This document shows, in pieces, positions 24,723 through 35,769 of a stretch of 64,000 nt of DNA. The notes beneath the pieces are model-generated. The model did no database searches. It had not been told where the DNA came from and saw only the letters and a program-made list of their open reading frames with translations. This DNA is from Ailurus styani (lineage: Eukaryota; Chordata; Mammalia; Carnivora; Ailuridae), in contig LNAC01000003.1 of NCBI GenBank assembly GCA_002007465.1, positions 15,385,483 through 15,449,482 on the forward strand, given 5' to 3'. How positions within the stretch are numbered: the stretch's first letter is position 1; every line of letters starts with the position of its first letter. The position numbers and the translations under genes are program-made.

Positions 24723-24769
24723 ATCTAAAACATTCCTATGCATTGACAACTACTGGCATGTAATCCTTG

Positions 24770-24895
24770 AAGGGAAATTTACTACATGATGACTTTCTTA
24801 AGGGTAAGGTATTTGTCACGTACCTGCATATTCATGACACCTAACACTTATGGCACATAGGAGGCACTTGAATATTTAATTTAAGAATAAATGGA
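24770..24895 (+). mobile_element. Probable L2 LINE 3' end
   Basis: 'TTATGGCACATAGGAGGCAC' followed by 'AATATTTAATTTAAGAATAA' matches the L2 terminal motif ('gcacatagtaggc...', then the tail). Confidence 0.6.
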
Positions 24896-24984
24896 TTGGT
24901 CAATTAAAAGTCCAGGGATACCTACTACACCTCCAAAGTATCACTGTCTTTTGTGAGTAGGGCTGATACTCAGACAAAGCAGCT

Positions 24985-25230
24985 TGACGTAATGGGAAAC
25001 ACATGGGCTTTGGTGTTTGAGAGTGTTTGGATTTAAATTATTGATCTGTTACTTTTAACTATTATACCTTGGAAGAGTTATTTAATTGCTTTCAGTTGTA
25101 AATTATCCATTTGTCAAAAGGAAGTGATAACAGTGATGTATTGGTAAGATAAATTTATTAAACAAAAAAATTATTATTTTTTAAATAAATGGCATGATAA
25201 AGAGTAGGTGCTTAGGAAAAATAAGCTTTC
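24985..25230 (+). mobile_element. MIR SINE remnant
   Basis: 'ACACATGGGCTTTGGTGTTT', '...ACCTTGGAAGAGTTATTTAA' and 'AAATTATCCATTTGTCAAAA' follow the MIR order head to core, and a tail-like 'GAGTAGGTGCTTAGGAAAAA' closes it. Confidence 0.7.
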
Positions 25231-26225
25231 ATCTTCTTGAGTTAGGAGTCACAATTTGATTAACTTTGTAGGATCACAACTAACTATGGCATATATATAT
25301 ACATAAGGGTTATTTACCTATTTCAGACTATTACCTTGACTGGCAGAAGTAAGTAATCTTTAATCCTCTAGCCAGTATTAATATTCTGTATTTATATTGT
25401 CACATTGGCTAACCCATTTCTCTCCAATCTTGCCCTTTTCCTAGCCACAACATATACAACAATGCCCACCCATGTTATATAAAAAAGGCATACAATTCTA
25501 AACATATTCAAAATAATCTATAGGGAGAAAGGAAATAAATTTTAAAAAAGTACTTAAAATACCAATAAAGAATTTTCCTGAAACTTACAGCATGTTAAAG
25601 AAGTAAAATAAAACACAGAAACAAAACAGAACCGGTTTCAGATAGGAATGGTTTTTTTGATTGTTATGATAAAATCCAGCCCATGATGATAGTTTCAAGG
25701 TCTGTTGTCTTGGGTAATACCACATTGCTCACATTACTTTAACATTCTTTGATGAGACATTTCCTTCTGGAACCACTAAGGAGACCCAACACAGTAGAAA
25801 ATAAAGCCCAGTGTCAAAAGCTGTGTATTTGCTGGGCTTTTCACAAGGGGTTCCCCATTCTGTCCTTTTCCCCTAAGCACAGCTGTGAGTTTAAGTAGGC
25901 AGGCAAACTATAATCAGCCACTTACACTGGATGCTGAATCACAGTTATACTCAATTTGCCTGTTAAATGTTTTTTCTTGCTTGATTGACCTTTGTTCTGT
26001 CCTCTCACAAATGTTCATGATGGCAACATGACATGCAATATCTTTGCCATGCTATAAGTGCTTCAGAAACTACCCATATACATACAAAGCAGAGGGAAGT
26101 GGCTAAAGCATTATAATGTTAGTACATTTAACTTGGCCCTTTTTTCATTTGTATTAAAATTAATTACAGATATTTCATTTTAGATGTTTCAATTTGAAAT
26201 ACAGTGGGTTTACTGATAATTTCTT
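25231..26225. other. Unique DNA, nothing recognised
   Basis: No element or coding signature was recognised. Confidence 0.4.
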
Positions 26226-26535
26226 GAGTACATACATAGTATATATATGTACATATTTATACAATATATGTATATATTATACAATATAAACATGTATAAT
26301 ATATAATCTATATATATAATCTAATCTATAATCTATAATTGTATATATATCATGTCTATATAATACATGTATATATACATATATAGATAGATCTGTATAT
26401 GGATATCTATTGTATATGAACATATACATACTGATTTTTATACTATATATTTAGCATGTATATAAATAGGTATATTTAGTGTATATCTATACATATATAG
26501 AGAGTGTATATGTGTGTGTTTATATATAGTTTATA
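26226..26535. repeat. TA/TATG/GATA-rich low-complexity block, about 300 bp
   Basis: Nearly continuous TA, TATG and TAGA words with imperfect self-complementarity. Likely variable in length between individuals. Confidence 0.9.
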
Positions 26536-26934
26536 ACTATAAAATATTCTGATAATTTTTTTTTCATTATAAAAAGACAAAAGAATCCTAAAGCAAAATC
26601 AACCATTTTTATGACTACGCATAGTTTGACTTTCCAGGAATATGGCAGACAAAAAATGTTCATTTATTCTCAGTATAAATAGTAACTCTAACCCATTTTC
26701 GCCTCCTTCTTCATACTTGCAAAGCTGAAAAATGTTCAGTATATTAACTTATAATATGTCAGTTCTGAGAGAAAAGAAAAAGTACTATGATAAATATAGC
26801 TACAGAGGCAATATAACATTTTTAACTTTAAAACATTTTTTTAAAGACATCAAACTTTAATGTCGTAGAGGGATAGATGTTAAATGGTATAAAGGGGAGG
26901 ATGAGACCATCACATAGGTTTACTATATTTATCA
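26536..26934. other. Unique AT-rich DNA, nothing recognised
   Basis: No repeat or gene signature recognised. Confidence 0.4.
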
Positions 26935-26948
26935 GAAATTCCCCTTTG

Positions 26949-27100
26949 GTTGCTGGGGGGTGGGGAGGGAAAGGTGGCTGGGTGATGGACACTGGGGATG
27001 ATATGTGCTATGGTGAGTGCTGTGAATTGTGTACAACTGATGATTCACAGACCTGTACCCCTGAAACCAATAATACGTTATATGCTAATTTAAAAAAAAA
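26949..27100 (+). mobile_element. 5'-truncated L1 3' end with target-site duplication
   Basis: It starts in the G-rich part of the carnivore L1 3' UTR, runs through 'GATGATTCACAGACCTGTAC' and 'CCTGAAACCAATAATACGTT', and ends in poly(A). Fourteen-bp flanks GAAATTCCCCTTTG (26935-26948) and GAGATTCCCCTTTG (27101-27114) differ at one base. A short open frame over this segment is L1 3' UTR, not a gene. Confidence 0.92.
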
Positions 27101-27114
27101 GAGATTCCCCTTTG

Positions 27115-28935
27115 TCATATGAGTTTGAGAGAGAGAAAAAGAGAGAGACAAAACTGTTGCTTTTCTTCATTTTACGGAAGAAACTTTGTTTTATATCTTA
27201 CAGTAATAGCACGTGGATTATACATTTAAATTAGATTACAGAATTGTTTTTAATATTAGATGCTTACGATGAATATAACCCTGATGGATATCTCCTTTTT
27301 GTTTTAAGACCTATTTTTAAATTATTTTTTCTTAAAAGCGTTCCTATCATTTTCTATATTTAAATATTAAGATATTTGAAACGGAAATTACAGGACTATT
27401 TATTAAATACAAAGACTAAATCCTTTCACTGAGTTCATTTCAGACACAAAAGTGCAGACTAAGCACAGAAAATGTTAAAAATGGAAACTTTCATTCAGTT
27501 ACTCTGAGATGGTGCCTGAGATTCTGTTTCCAGTTTGCAGGTGATGTTGATGTTCATGGTCCATGTAAAAAACTGAGTAAAAGGGCTTTATTTCAAATCA
27601 AACAATAATCTAATAATAATAATAGTATTATTATTTAAAATATTTTTAAATATATTTAAAATAATACTTATTTAGATAATTATTTATTTAAATAAATAAT
27701 CATTAAATAATTTAAATTACTTAAAATATTATTTAACATTATTATTTAAAATAAGCAATTTTATGTAAGTCTTATCTCTAAGAAAATAGTAGTTAATATA
27801 AAAATTAATAATTAGACACATAAAATCAAATTTATTGAATCTTGTCCATATAGAAAACTCTTTTCTAATACCACATTAATACTGAGTTTCATATGGGTCA
27901 TATGCCCAGCATTGATGTGTTTTTGGTTGGTTTTGTATCTGTTGATATATAACAAATTGTTAGGCTTGCATAGAGTCAAATATTCCTGAAAGCTTTTTAA
28001 GAAAAAATCTATTAAGAAACAGCTGAAGTGTTTTTGAACTGTTATAAAGTCTTTTGGAATGCTAATGAATTAAACTAAAAAGTTTATTTGCATCTTAAAG
28101 CCACAACACATAAGCTGTGAGTGAAAAAACAACCATGAAGGGAAAGGATGGATATATCCCATTGTAAATCAGTATGAAAATCTGTATTTTGTTAGTGACA
28201 AACAATGCTCACGGAAGATACTGCAGTTTAGACCATATCTGTTCTGACAGCTAAATGACTGTACTCCATTGAGGGATTCTGGGTAGATGATTAGCTCTAA
28301 GGACATGCATGGATAACAGCTTTCATGAACCCTGTGCAAAGAAAATAAAAGAGAATTTTTATGGCACTAGAATATCTCTGACAATAATTCCTAAAATCCT
28401 ATTAGTTAGTGGAGTCAATGTGTGTCACGATATTAAATATCCCAAATGTCAATCCAAAAACAAGCTTTTAATAAGTGCTCTGGCACATACCTATGTCTTC
28501 ACTCTATGCTTGACTCTCTGCTTTCAACATTTCCAGTAAAAAACTGGAAGTCTTTTTTATCTATCTTTATAGATATTTGTTTATTCTTGGGCTACACTTA
28601 TCATAGACATGAGGCAATGTTTGTGGGTGATGAAGTGGTGAATAAGGCTTTTGTTTTAAGGAATTCATTTCACAGGTAAGAAGAAATAGTGGTGGAATAG
28701 GATAAGATCCATCAATTAAAAAATACAACTACTGAAAACTATTGTAAGACACTCTCACTGGCGACAATTTCAAATGAATAATATTATGAATTAAATAGCA
28801 ATGCAATACTATTTCAAGGCAATACGTGTAGTGCTACAGGAATTCTCCAGCCAGTTAGTGCCTTTCAGCAGAGTGGTTCTGAGGTTATTTTTGGTTAGGA
28901 TAGCTTTGTGAACACTATTCTGTGATTCTGTTTCA
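27115..28935. other. Unique AT-rich DNA
   Basis: No gene or interspersed repeat was recognised. It contains the AAT/ATT-rich block at 27596-27760 and an AG run near 27126-27148. Overlapping frames at 28309-28679 have no family motif. Confidence 0.4.
27596..27760. repeat. AAT/ATT-rich block with self-complementary words
   Basis: Runs of AATAATAATAATAG are followed by TATTATTATT, and repeated TTATTTAAA/TTTAAATAA words can fold back on one another. Confidence 0.85.
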
Positions 28936-29561
28936 TACTAATTTGCTAGGGCTGCCATAACAGATATCATAGGTTGGGTGGCTTAAACAACAGATATCAT
29001 TCTCACAGTTTGGTAGACTTGACATTCAAGATCAGCGTGTTCGGGCACCTGGATGGCTCAGTGGGTTAAAGCCTCTGCCTTCGGCTCAGGTCATGATCTC
29101 AGGGTCCTGGGATCGAGGCCCGCATCGGGCTCTCCGCTCAGCGGAAAGCCTGCTTTCCCCTCTCTCTCTCTGCCTGCCTCTCTGCCTACTTGTGATCTCT
29201 ATCTCTGTGTCAAATAAACAAATAAAATCTTAAAAAAAAAAAAAAAAGATCAGCGTGTTCATAGGATTAGTTTCCTTTGAGGACCCTTTCCTTGGCTTAC
29301 AGATGGCCACCTTCTTGCTGTGTCATCTCATGGTCTTTTCCTTGTGTGTGTACAGAGTTTGATGTTCTTTGTGTGTCCAAATGCCCTGTTCTTATAAGGA
29401 TACCAGTGAGATTGGATTAGGGCCCATGCTAATGACCTTATCTTTAACTTAGTCACCTCTTTAAAAGTCTTGTCTCCCCAAACAGTCACATTCTGAGGTA
29501 CTCTGAGGGTTAGAGCTTCAGAGTATGAATTTTAGGGGGAACACAGTTCAACCAATAACAC
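28936..29561 (-). mobile_element. MaLR solo LTR (MLT1-like), antisense, split by a SINE
   Basis: The plus strand begins 'CTAATTTGCTAGGGCTGCCA' and continues with 'GGTGGCTTAAACAACAGA'. It resumes after the SINE with 'TTCTTATAAGGATACCAGTG', 'GATTGGATTAGGGCCCA' and 'CACATTCTGAGGTACTCTGA', and ends at 'CAACCAATAACA'. This is the reverse complement of an ERVL-MaLR LTR of the MLT1 group. No internal proviral sequence flanks it, so it is a solitary LTR with no coding capacity. Confidence 0.85.
29043..29245 (+). mobile_element. Young CAN-SINE (SINEC), inserted in the MaLR LTR
   Basis: The body is full length with the GTGGGTTAAAGCC head and a pure A tail. A perfect 15-bp target-site duplication, AAGATCAGCGTGTTC, lies at 29028-29042 and 29246-29260. 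LTR sequence continues on both sides. Confidence 0.98.
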
Positions 29562-29834
29562 ACTCAAAAATCCTCTTTTGTATAAGAGACCTGGTTCAGA
29601 CCCCTATTTTGTAGCTGAAGAGTTAGAGACCTCTCCAAAGAACTGCAATGTACAAGGTCAGCAAATTATTCAGCTGGGGAGTCTAGAATAAATGGCAGAT
29701 ATCCTGAGTTCCTGATGGGTTTATTTTTCTTTTTTACTTTCCACATGACTAATGCAAGCCTGGTATGCTTCCTACAAATATTAAGTCTAGAGCTGTATTT
29801 GAGAAATGAGTAGGTACAATAACTGGGGAGGCAT

Positions 29835-30034
29835 GGGCGCCTGGGTGGCTCAATGGGTTAAAGCCTCTGCTTTCGGCTCAGGTCATGATCTCAGGGTCCT
29901 GGGATCGAGGCCCGCGTCGGGCTCCCTGCTCAGCGGGGAGCCTGCTTCCCCCTCTCTCTCTCTGCCTGCCTCTCTGCCTCCTTGTGATCTCTCTCCCTCT
30001 GTGAAATAAATAAATAAAATCTTTAAAAAAAAAA
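29835..30034 (+). mobile_element. Young CAN-SINE (SINEC)
   Basis: Full-length, with intact 'GATCGAGGCCCGCGTCGGG' including its CpGs. Target-site duplications CTGGGGAGGCA (29823-29833) and TTGGGGAGGCA (30035-30045) differ at one base. Confidence 0.97.
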
Positions 30035-30045
30035 TTGGGGAGGCA

Positions 30046-30904
30046 GAATTTATGGCTAATATCACTCTTCCTAATCCAGCTCTTCTAGTTGAGTGAATTT
30101 TGTCAGAGATAGCAAGTAGTATCAGGAGGAACCCTGGGATGGATTAGTACAACGAAGGTCGGCCTGGATTGAGAATAATGGCCATTATTTCTAACTTGCT
30201 GGTGTAAGAATAAGTCCATGTACCTACAATTCCTGAAGTTTGATTCTTTCCATGTTGAATAAATAAAACATTCTTAAAAGAGCTGGCTTTCAAGATTTTA
30301 AAAATGTGATTTTTATTTTGTTATTTTTGGCAGCAGTGTAGTAGATGGTATCACATATGAAGTATTTGAGAAATTTTTATTTAAAAAGCCAAAACTTTGC
30401 CCTCTTAAAAGATAAAATAAGTAATATCAATTATCTTTTAAAAAGAGAGAAATAATAGAAATTTCTATGTATAAACCAATTTCAAGTACCAGGATTCTCT
30501 TAATAAACACTTCCTTCTTCTCAAAAACATATAGGCTCCTCTTAAGTAATTAATGTCTGCTTAAAGTTTATTGTCTTTTAAAAGTTCAAATGTATATATG
30601 CAAAAATCACTTGAATTTTTTAAGAATTTGAAAAACTAGCAAGTTGTAAAGTAAAATGCAAAATGTTATCAACTGAACCAAAAGTAGGCATAATTGGGCT
30701 AATTACAGCAAAATGATGCCAAAATGAGTGATTTGTAAAACTGTTTCTATTTGACAACAACAGCAACAACAACAAAAACTTAAAATATTGCATAAAGACA
30801 AAAAGATTGACTTGATTCTTGGTAGTCTTCTTTAAATTATGACAAAGGATATGTGACCAATCCTCTGAGACTATTCCTTGGATTTGAATTAGTGAACTTA
30901 TATT
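30046..30904. other. Unique AT-rich DNA, nothing recognised
   Basis: No repeat or coding signature recognised. Confidence 0.4.
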
Positions 30905-30920
30905 AAAAGAATGTCTTCAA

Positions 30921-31126
30921 GGGCGCCTGGGTGGCTCAGTGGGTTAAAGCCTCTGCCTTCGGCTCAGGTCATGATCTCAGGGTCCTGGGATCAAGGCCCG
31001 CATCGGGCTCTCTGCTCGGCAGGGAGCCTGCTTCCTCCTCTCTCTCTCTGCCTACCTCTCTGCCTACTTGTAATCTCTCTGTCAAATAAATAAATAAAAC
31101 CTTTAAAAATAAATAAATAAATAAAT
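30921..31126 (+). mobile_element. Young CAN-SINE (SINEC) with (AAAT)n tail
   Basis: A full-length copy starting 'GGGCGCCTGGGTGGCTCAG'. A perfect 16-bp target-site duplication, AAAAGAATGTCTTCAA, lies at 30905-30920 and 31127-31142. The tail has become an (AAAT)n microsatellite. Confidence 0.98.
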
Positions 31127-31328
31127 AAAAGAATGTCTTCAAATACTGGAGAAAGTTTAAAATGACTGCTTCTTCTTGTCAGATCCGTAAACTCTAGGAT
31201 ATATGTTTTGGTCTGAAAGCCTTAGAATCTGACCCATCTGTCTGTGAATAAAGAGCCAAGCATAAATCAGCAAGTTGCTTCTCCTAATGAAATTCTCTTT
31301 CCATCACTTCCCTTAGAAAATGGGTTTG

Positions 31329-31529
31329 AGGGGCTCCTGGGTGGCTCAGTGGATTAAGCCTCTGCCTTGGGCTCAGGTCATGATCTCAGGGTCCTGGGAT
31401 GGAGCCCCACATCGGGCTGTCCACTCGGTGGGGAGCCTGCTTCCCCTCTTTCTCTGCCTGCCTCTCTGCCTACTTGTGATCTCTCTCTGTCAAATAAATA
31501 AATAAATAATCTTAAAAAAAAAAGAAAAA
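31329..31529 (+). mobile_element. CAN-SINE (SINEC)
   Basis: A full-length copy with the variant head 'CAGTGGATTAAGCCTCTGCC'. Target-site duplications AGAAAATGGGTTTG (31315-31328) and AGAAAATGGGCGTG (31530-31543) differ at two bases. Confidence 0.96.
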
Positions 31530-31724
31530 AGAAAATGGGCGTGTTTTATTGGAAGGTATTTGTGCAATATAAAAAGTAAATCCATTCTCTGGTCAAGATT
31601 AGTTTGTGAATTGGTATGCCTACCTTCGTAGAAATGATTGTCAGTGATTATGGCTATCGTCTTCTTTTTCTCACTTCCACCTTTTCAAAGTGACTCTATT
31701 ATTCACCAAATTCCTGTGACCTTA

Positions 31725-31915
31725 CTACCAAGAACTTGCTTTATTTCCTTTACAGCATTTATCCTGAACTGAAATCATATTGTCTACCTGTCTTTATCTT
31801 GTAGCATTAGATGATAAGGTCTGTATAAGCAGGTCTTGGTCACCACCACGTGGTGTACCTGATATAAAATGTGTGCTTAATATGTATTTATCAAATAAAT
31901 TAATCAATTAATTAG
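31725..31915 (+). mobile_element. Probable L2 LINE 3' end
   Basis: 'AGATGATAAGGTCTGTATAA', then 'GTGTGCTTAATATGTATTTA' and 'TCAAATAAATTAATC' match the sense L2 3' terminus (the 'agctccatgag...gcactcaataaatatttg' region). Confidence 0.65.
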
Positions 31916-32923
31916 TTTTCTCTTGCAAACTATATAATGTTTGGTGATGTTATGGTTATTGTTGCTCTAATTCTCAAGCAAAAATGTTTGATCCAGGCAT
32001 CATGTGACATCTTTAATTTCAATATGACTATTTCTCAAAGCTTCCTAATCTTCACTAAGTATTATTTTTATAATAATTGATAACAGAAGTCTTCTACAAA
32101 GGGAACATTGTGGGGGGATAAGACATACACTATAAGGATTTTGTTTTTAAAGCACTCATTAAACATTCCTTTAGGGTGTTGTCAGTTCCATGGAAAGATG
32201 TGATAAGAAGATGCAGCAAAGAGAAAAGGAGAAGAAATAAAGGTGGGGGGATAGGACAACAGAAGTAAAATGAAATTAGAAGAGAATTTAAAGGTATTAC
32301 AAGTAGATAAGAACAAAGGAAAGAAAGAGGAAATCTTTTTTTTAATAATCCCAAAGGTAATTATTAAGAGCTTATCCATAAATATGCTGCAATATGTAGC
32401 TGACTGGGTATGAAAGGATGTTAATGGGTAGCTTTTCATTATTTTCCTTATGTCTGTGCATGCTTTTCATATTGTATGATTGAAATATAGATTAAAAACT
32501 AGACAAAATCCTATTATATAAAAGAACATCTGGAAAACTTAGATCATGATAAAAAATTAAAAGTATAGATGATCTAAAAAAATCAACTATACAAATTCAC
32601 AAAATGCAAGTAACACAGCTGCAAAAATATCATTTTAAGAAGTATTTATTTCACACTCGTGATGTACAGGAGTTTCAGCTTAGTATGCCAGACTTTTAAT
32701 TGTTGAATTTTTGAGCTTCTTCTTTTATGCAGAGTTTGTAAAAATTTCTGATTCAATTTACTAAGAGCAAAAGAACAAGAATTTCTAACTTATCGTCTGC
32801 ATGTAATTTTCTAGGTTCAATGCATCCAGATCAAAGCATCAATGTAGTGTTGATATAGAAGGGCTATCCTGTCTGAGTAATCAGGTAAATTGAATAGTGA
32901 GACATGTCCACGGAACAGTCAAA
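31916..32923. other. Unique AT-rich DNA, nothing recognised
   Basis: Two overlapping minus-strand frames at 32130-32439 are F/L/S/P-rich products of a purine-rich strand and carry no motif. No element was recognised. Confidence 0.4.
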
Positions 32924-32933
32924 ATACAAAAAG

Positions 32934-32985
<52 letters not shown>

Positions 32986-33001
32986 TGATACAAAAAGTCT
33001 T
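32924..33001. repeat. (CTTT)n tract flanked by a perfect 14-bp direct repeat
   Basis: About 12 CTTT units (32938-32987) lie between two copies of ATACAAAAAGTCTT (32924-32937 and 32988-33001). On the minus strand the insert is (GAAA)n and resembles an evolved poly(A) tail between target-site duplications with no element body. Reading through the tract gives the SFFL repeats of a spurious open frame. Confidence 0.93.
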
Positions 33002-33456
33002 ACAAGTGAATTGTCCACTGATGTTGAGACATTTTCTAGGTGTAGGTCCCTTTCTTCAAAATAAATTTACTGGGGAACGTAATATAATCTGTAAATTAAG
33101 ACTACCTGAGGAGAAGAAGTTAGTGGCAATTTGGGATCCCTACTCATTGTACTGTCCTCTACACCACAGCCCCCTCCACCCCCACAAATTCTGACTGATG
33201 TTTATTCAACCAGAATCATTATGACTACCAGCATCTGTCTGTTTTTAGAACTAGTGGTTTCTAATTTTATAAGTAAGAATACGTGAGAAAGAAATGACTT
33301 TTCCAGAAGAATCAGATTTTTTTTAAAGACCCTTTGCCTTCTCTCTGCCACAGGGCTTAAGCAGTCTCATGTCCATTATAAAATAGAGGCTTTCAAAAAA
33401 ATTTCCTAAAACTCAAAAATCCTAACAACCAATATTCTTTTAAACAAAACATCTAA
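33002..33456. other. Unique DNA, nothing recognised
   Basis: No repeat or coding signature recognised. Confidence 0.4.
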
Positions 33457-33650
33457 GGGGTGCCTGGGTGGCTTAGTTGTTAAACGTCTGCCTTCGACTC
33501 GGGTTATGATCCCCAGGGTCCTGGGATAGAGCCCTGCATCGGGTTCCCTGCTTAGCGAGAAGCCTGCTTCTCCCTTTCCCACTCCTGCTACTTGTATTCC
33601 CTCTCTCGCTGTCTCTCTCTCTGTCAAATAAATAAATAAAATCTTAAAAC
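33457..33650 (+). mobile_element. CAN-SINE (SINEC), older copy
   Basis: 'GGGGTGCCTGGGTGGCTTAG' starts the element and 'GTCAAATAAATAAATAAAAT' precedes the tail. A-rich flanks (about 33444-33453 and 33650-33659) may be a decayed target-site duplication. Confidence 0.93.
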
Positions 33651-34261
33651 CAAACAAAAAACCACAAAAAACACCTTAACCTCCTATGTTCTTATTACCT
33701 GGTAAGATATGAGAAGAGAATCTCATCAGGAGAAGCAAGTAGATGCTTCATGCTTTCCCTTTAGTCAGGATCAGTTGCACCAGACAGACATCTTGGTACC
33801 ATGGCTGAACATTGGGAAGTAAAAGTCCTAGATTCTATGTGTCTGAAAAGAGAGAGCAGTTATTTTAATTTTCTCTCTAGTGTTTGAAGACATTCTTTTA
33901 ACATAAGTTCACTAACTGAATTAACAGGAAATAAAAAGTCATTGTTCAGAGGTATGGACAATGAAAAGTATTCTAAGCTTAAAGAGGGATTAGTAGAAGG
34001 GCTAGAAGAATTAATATTTTCTGCCTGAGTTAATTTCCAATTCTATTTCAAAATTAGACACCTGTCTTATTTTCAACAAAACTCTGCTTAAATATTTCCA
34101 GTTATCAGAGAACATGCTATTCTGAAATGAGACTCTTTCATTTGTGGAGTTCTAATTATCTGGCAATATTTACATGGAACTGAAATCTGTCTGCCTGTAA
34201 TTATGAGCCATTATTTCTAGTTGTCCAGTATGAAAAGACAAAGGACAATCTTTTTTCCCTT
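33651..34261. other. Unique DNA, nothing recognised
   Basis: No repeat or coding signature recognised. Confidence 0.4.
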
Positions 34262-34440
34262 AATCATTCATCCATCCATTCATTCAGCAAATGCTTCTTG
34301 AGTACATTAACGTCATTATGGTAGGCAATAGGAATGCAAGAATGGATAAAGGAAAGTTCCTGTCTGGGGGAAACTTAGAGTACATTGTGTTAGACAGGCA
34401 CAAACAGCATAACAGTATGAAATACAAGATTCTAGGTGTC
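34262..34440 (-). mobile_element. L2 LINE 3' end, antisense
   Basis: 'CATCCATTCATTCAGCAAAT', 'TGGTAGGCAATAGGAATGCA' and 'GGAAAGTTCCTGTCTGGGGG' follow the reverse-complement order of the L2 terminus. Confidence 0.7.
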
Positions 34441-34449
34441 TCTTTTTCT

Positions 34450-35212
34450 ATTTTCATATATTAGTATTCAACCATTATGTATCCAGTTACTCGAACCTGA
34501 AAACTAAAAGTCATTCTAGATTCTATCTTTTTCCTCACTTCCTTATTCAGTCTATCATTTAGCCCTATTAACTATACCTCCAAGGTGGATCTTGAATACA
34601 TCCATTTCTCTCAGTATCAGTACAAACTCCATATTCCAACACATCGCCATCTCTCAATGAGACTACTGCAATAATTCCCTACTCTGTCTTCTTGTTTCCA
34701 CTCCTGATGGCCCACAAGCCATTCTTTTCAAAGAATGTAGACTGAACTTCTAAAAATATGTCAGCTTGTATGATGAATCTGATAAAAAAAACCTTCAAAG
34801 ATTTTTTGGCACCCTGAGAATTGAATCCAAATTTCTTGCTTGATCTCAGAATTTTACTTGACCTAGCTGGTGCTTCTCTTCACAAATGTACTTCATTGTT
34901 ACTCTCACTGAGTCTTCCACTGTACAGGCATCTTCCTTCAAGACCATCGTACTCTTTCTAAGGGCTGATTTCTACACATACTATATCACTTGCACACACC
35001 TTAAATGATACTTAATACAGAGACTTTTGGTAATTATTTTAGTTAAGGAAGCTAACAAAAGTCCCTTCATTTTTTTTATACTTTATATATTTTGGTTTTA
35101 ACTTGTTTATTAAGTATCTCCTCCAATAAACTGTAAGTTTAATAATTGCTTGTAGTTAAATCCTGTTTGTCTGACATGTAATAATCACTCAGAAAATATT
35201 GAATGAAAAAGC
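34450..35212 (+). mobile_element. L2 LINE remnant, sense
   Basis: 'GCAATAATTCCCTACTCTGT', 'AACCTTCAAAGATTTTTTGG', '...GAATTGAATCCAAATTTCTT' and 'TTTACTTGACCTAGCTGGTG' follow the order of the sense L2 3' region. The tail 'ACATGTAATAATCACTCAGA', with 'AATATTGAATGAA', is the L2 end. It lies tail to tail with the previous antisense L2. Confidence 0.7.
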
Positions 35213-35303
35213 AAGTGGATTAATCAATACATGGAAAGGGAACCTACCATATGCTTGGCATGTTTATTGTATGGATTTATGTTTGACAAAGTTAGCAGGT
35301 GAA

Positions 35304-35307
<4 letters not shown>

Positions 35308-35352
<45 letters not shown>
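35308..35352. repeat. (TG)n microsatellite, about 22 units
   Basis: The longest pure dinucleotide run in the window. It generates C-V and T-H runs in spurious frames on the two strands. Confidence 0.97.
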
Positions 35353-35354
<2 letters not shown>

Positions 35355-35769
35355 TCTTTATTCTTTTTACATGGAGGTTAGGTCTCAGTCCTGTCATTAT
35401 CTTAGCCACCCTTTTCAGGGTAAGTAATTTTTCCAATATTTTTCTTAAAATATGGAGTTCAAATATTGCTGCAATATAAATTACAGTGACCTTTATGAAG
35501 TAAATTCGGTAATACATATTAAAATATAATATTCACCAGTTTGACCCCAGAGTCCCAAGTATAGGATTTTATCCTAGGAAAATTACTAAATCTGTAGACA
35601 AATATTTAAATATGAGCATTTTTCATTATACTGCTATTTCAAAAAAGAAAAGTGCTGGATAAAATAAAAGTGTCTGACCTGTACTAAAATTAAAACACAA
35701 ATATGATTTAAACACAAATATAATAGGACTTCCCTGAATATTTTTCAAAGAAACATAGTTTATAGTAAA
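35353..35769. other. AT-rich DNA, possibly part of the following ancient LINE
   Basis: No definite landmark. 'AAGTATAGGATTTTATCCTA' and its context could be older LINE 3' sequence. Confidence 0.35.

Noticed and set aside
29043..29130. tRNA-like A-box and B-box sequence, seen in every SINEC head
   Set aside because: These are SINE heads derived from tRNA-Lys. They lack an intact cloverleaf and are followed by the SINE body, so they are not tRNA genes.
28936..29561. Possible provirus
   Set aside because: Only an LTR is present, of the old MaLR group. No gag, pol or env sequence flanks it.
32904..33194. Frame with SFFL repeats
   Set aside because: Translation of the (CTTT)n microsatellite.
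35199..35517. Frames on both strands with C-V and T-H runs
   Set aside because: Translations of the (TG)n microsatellite at 35308-35352.
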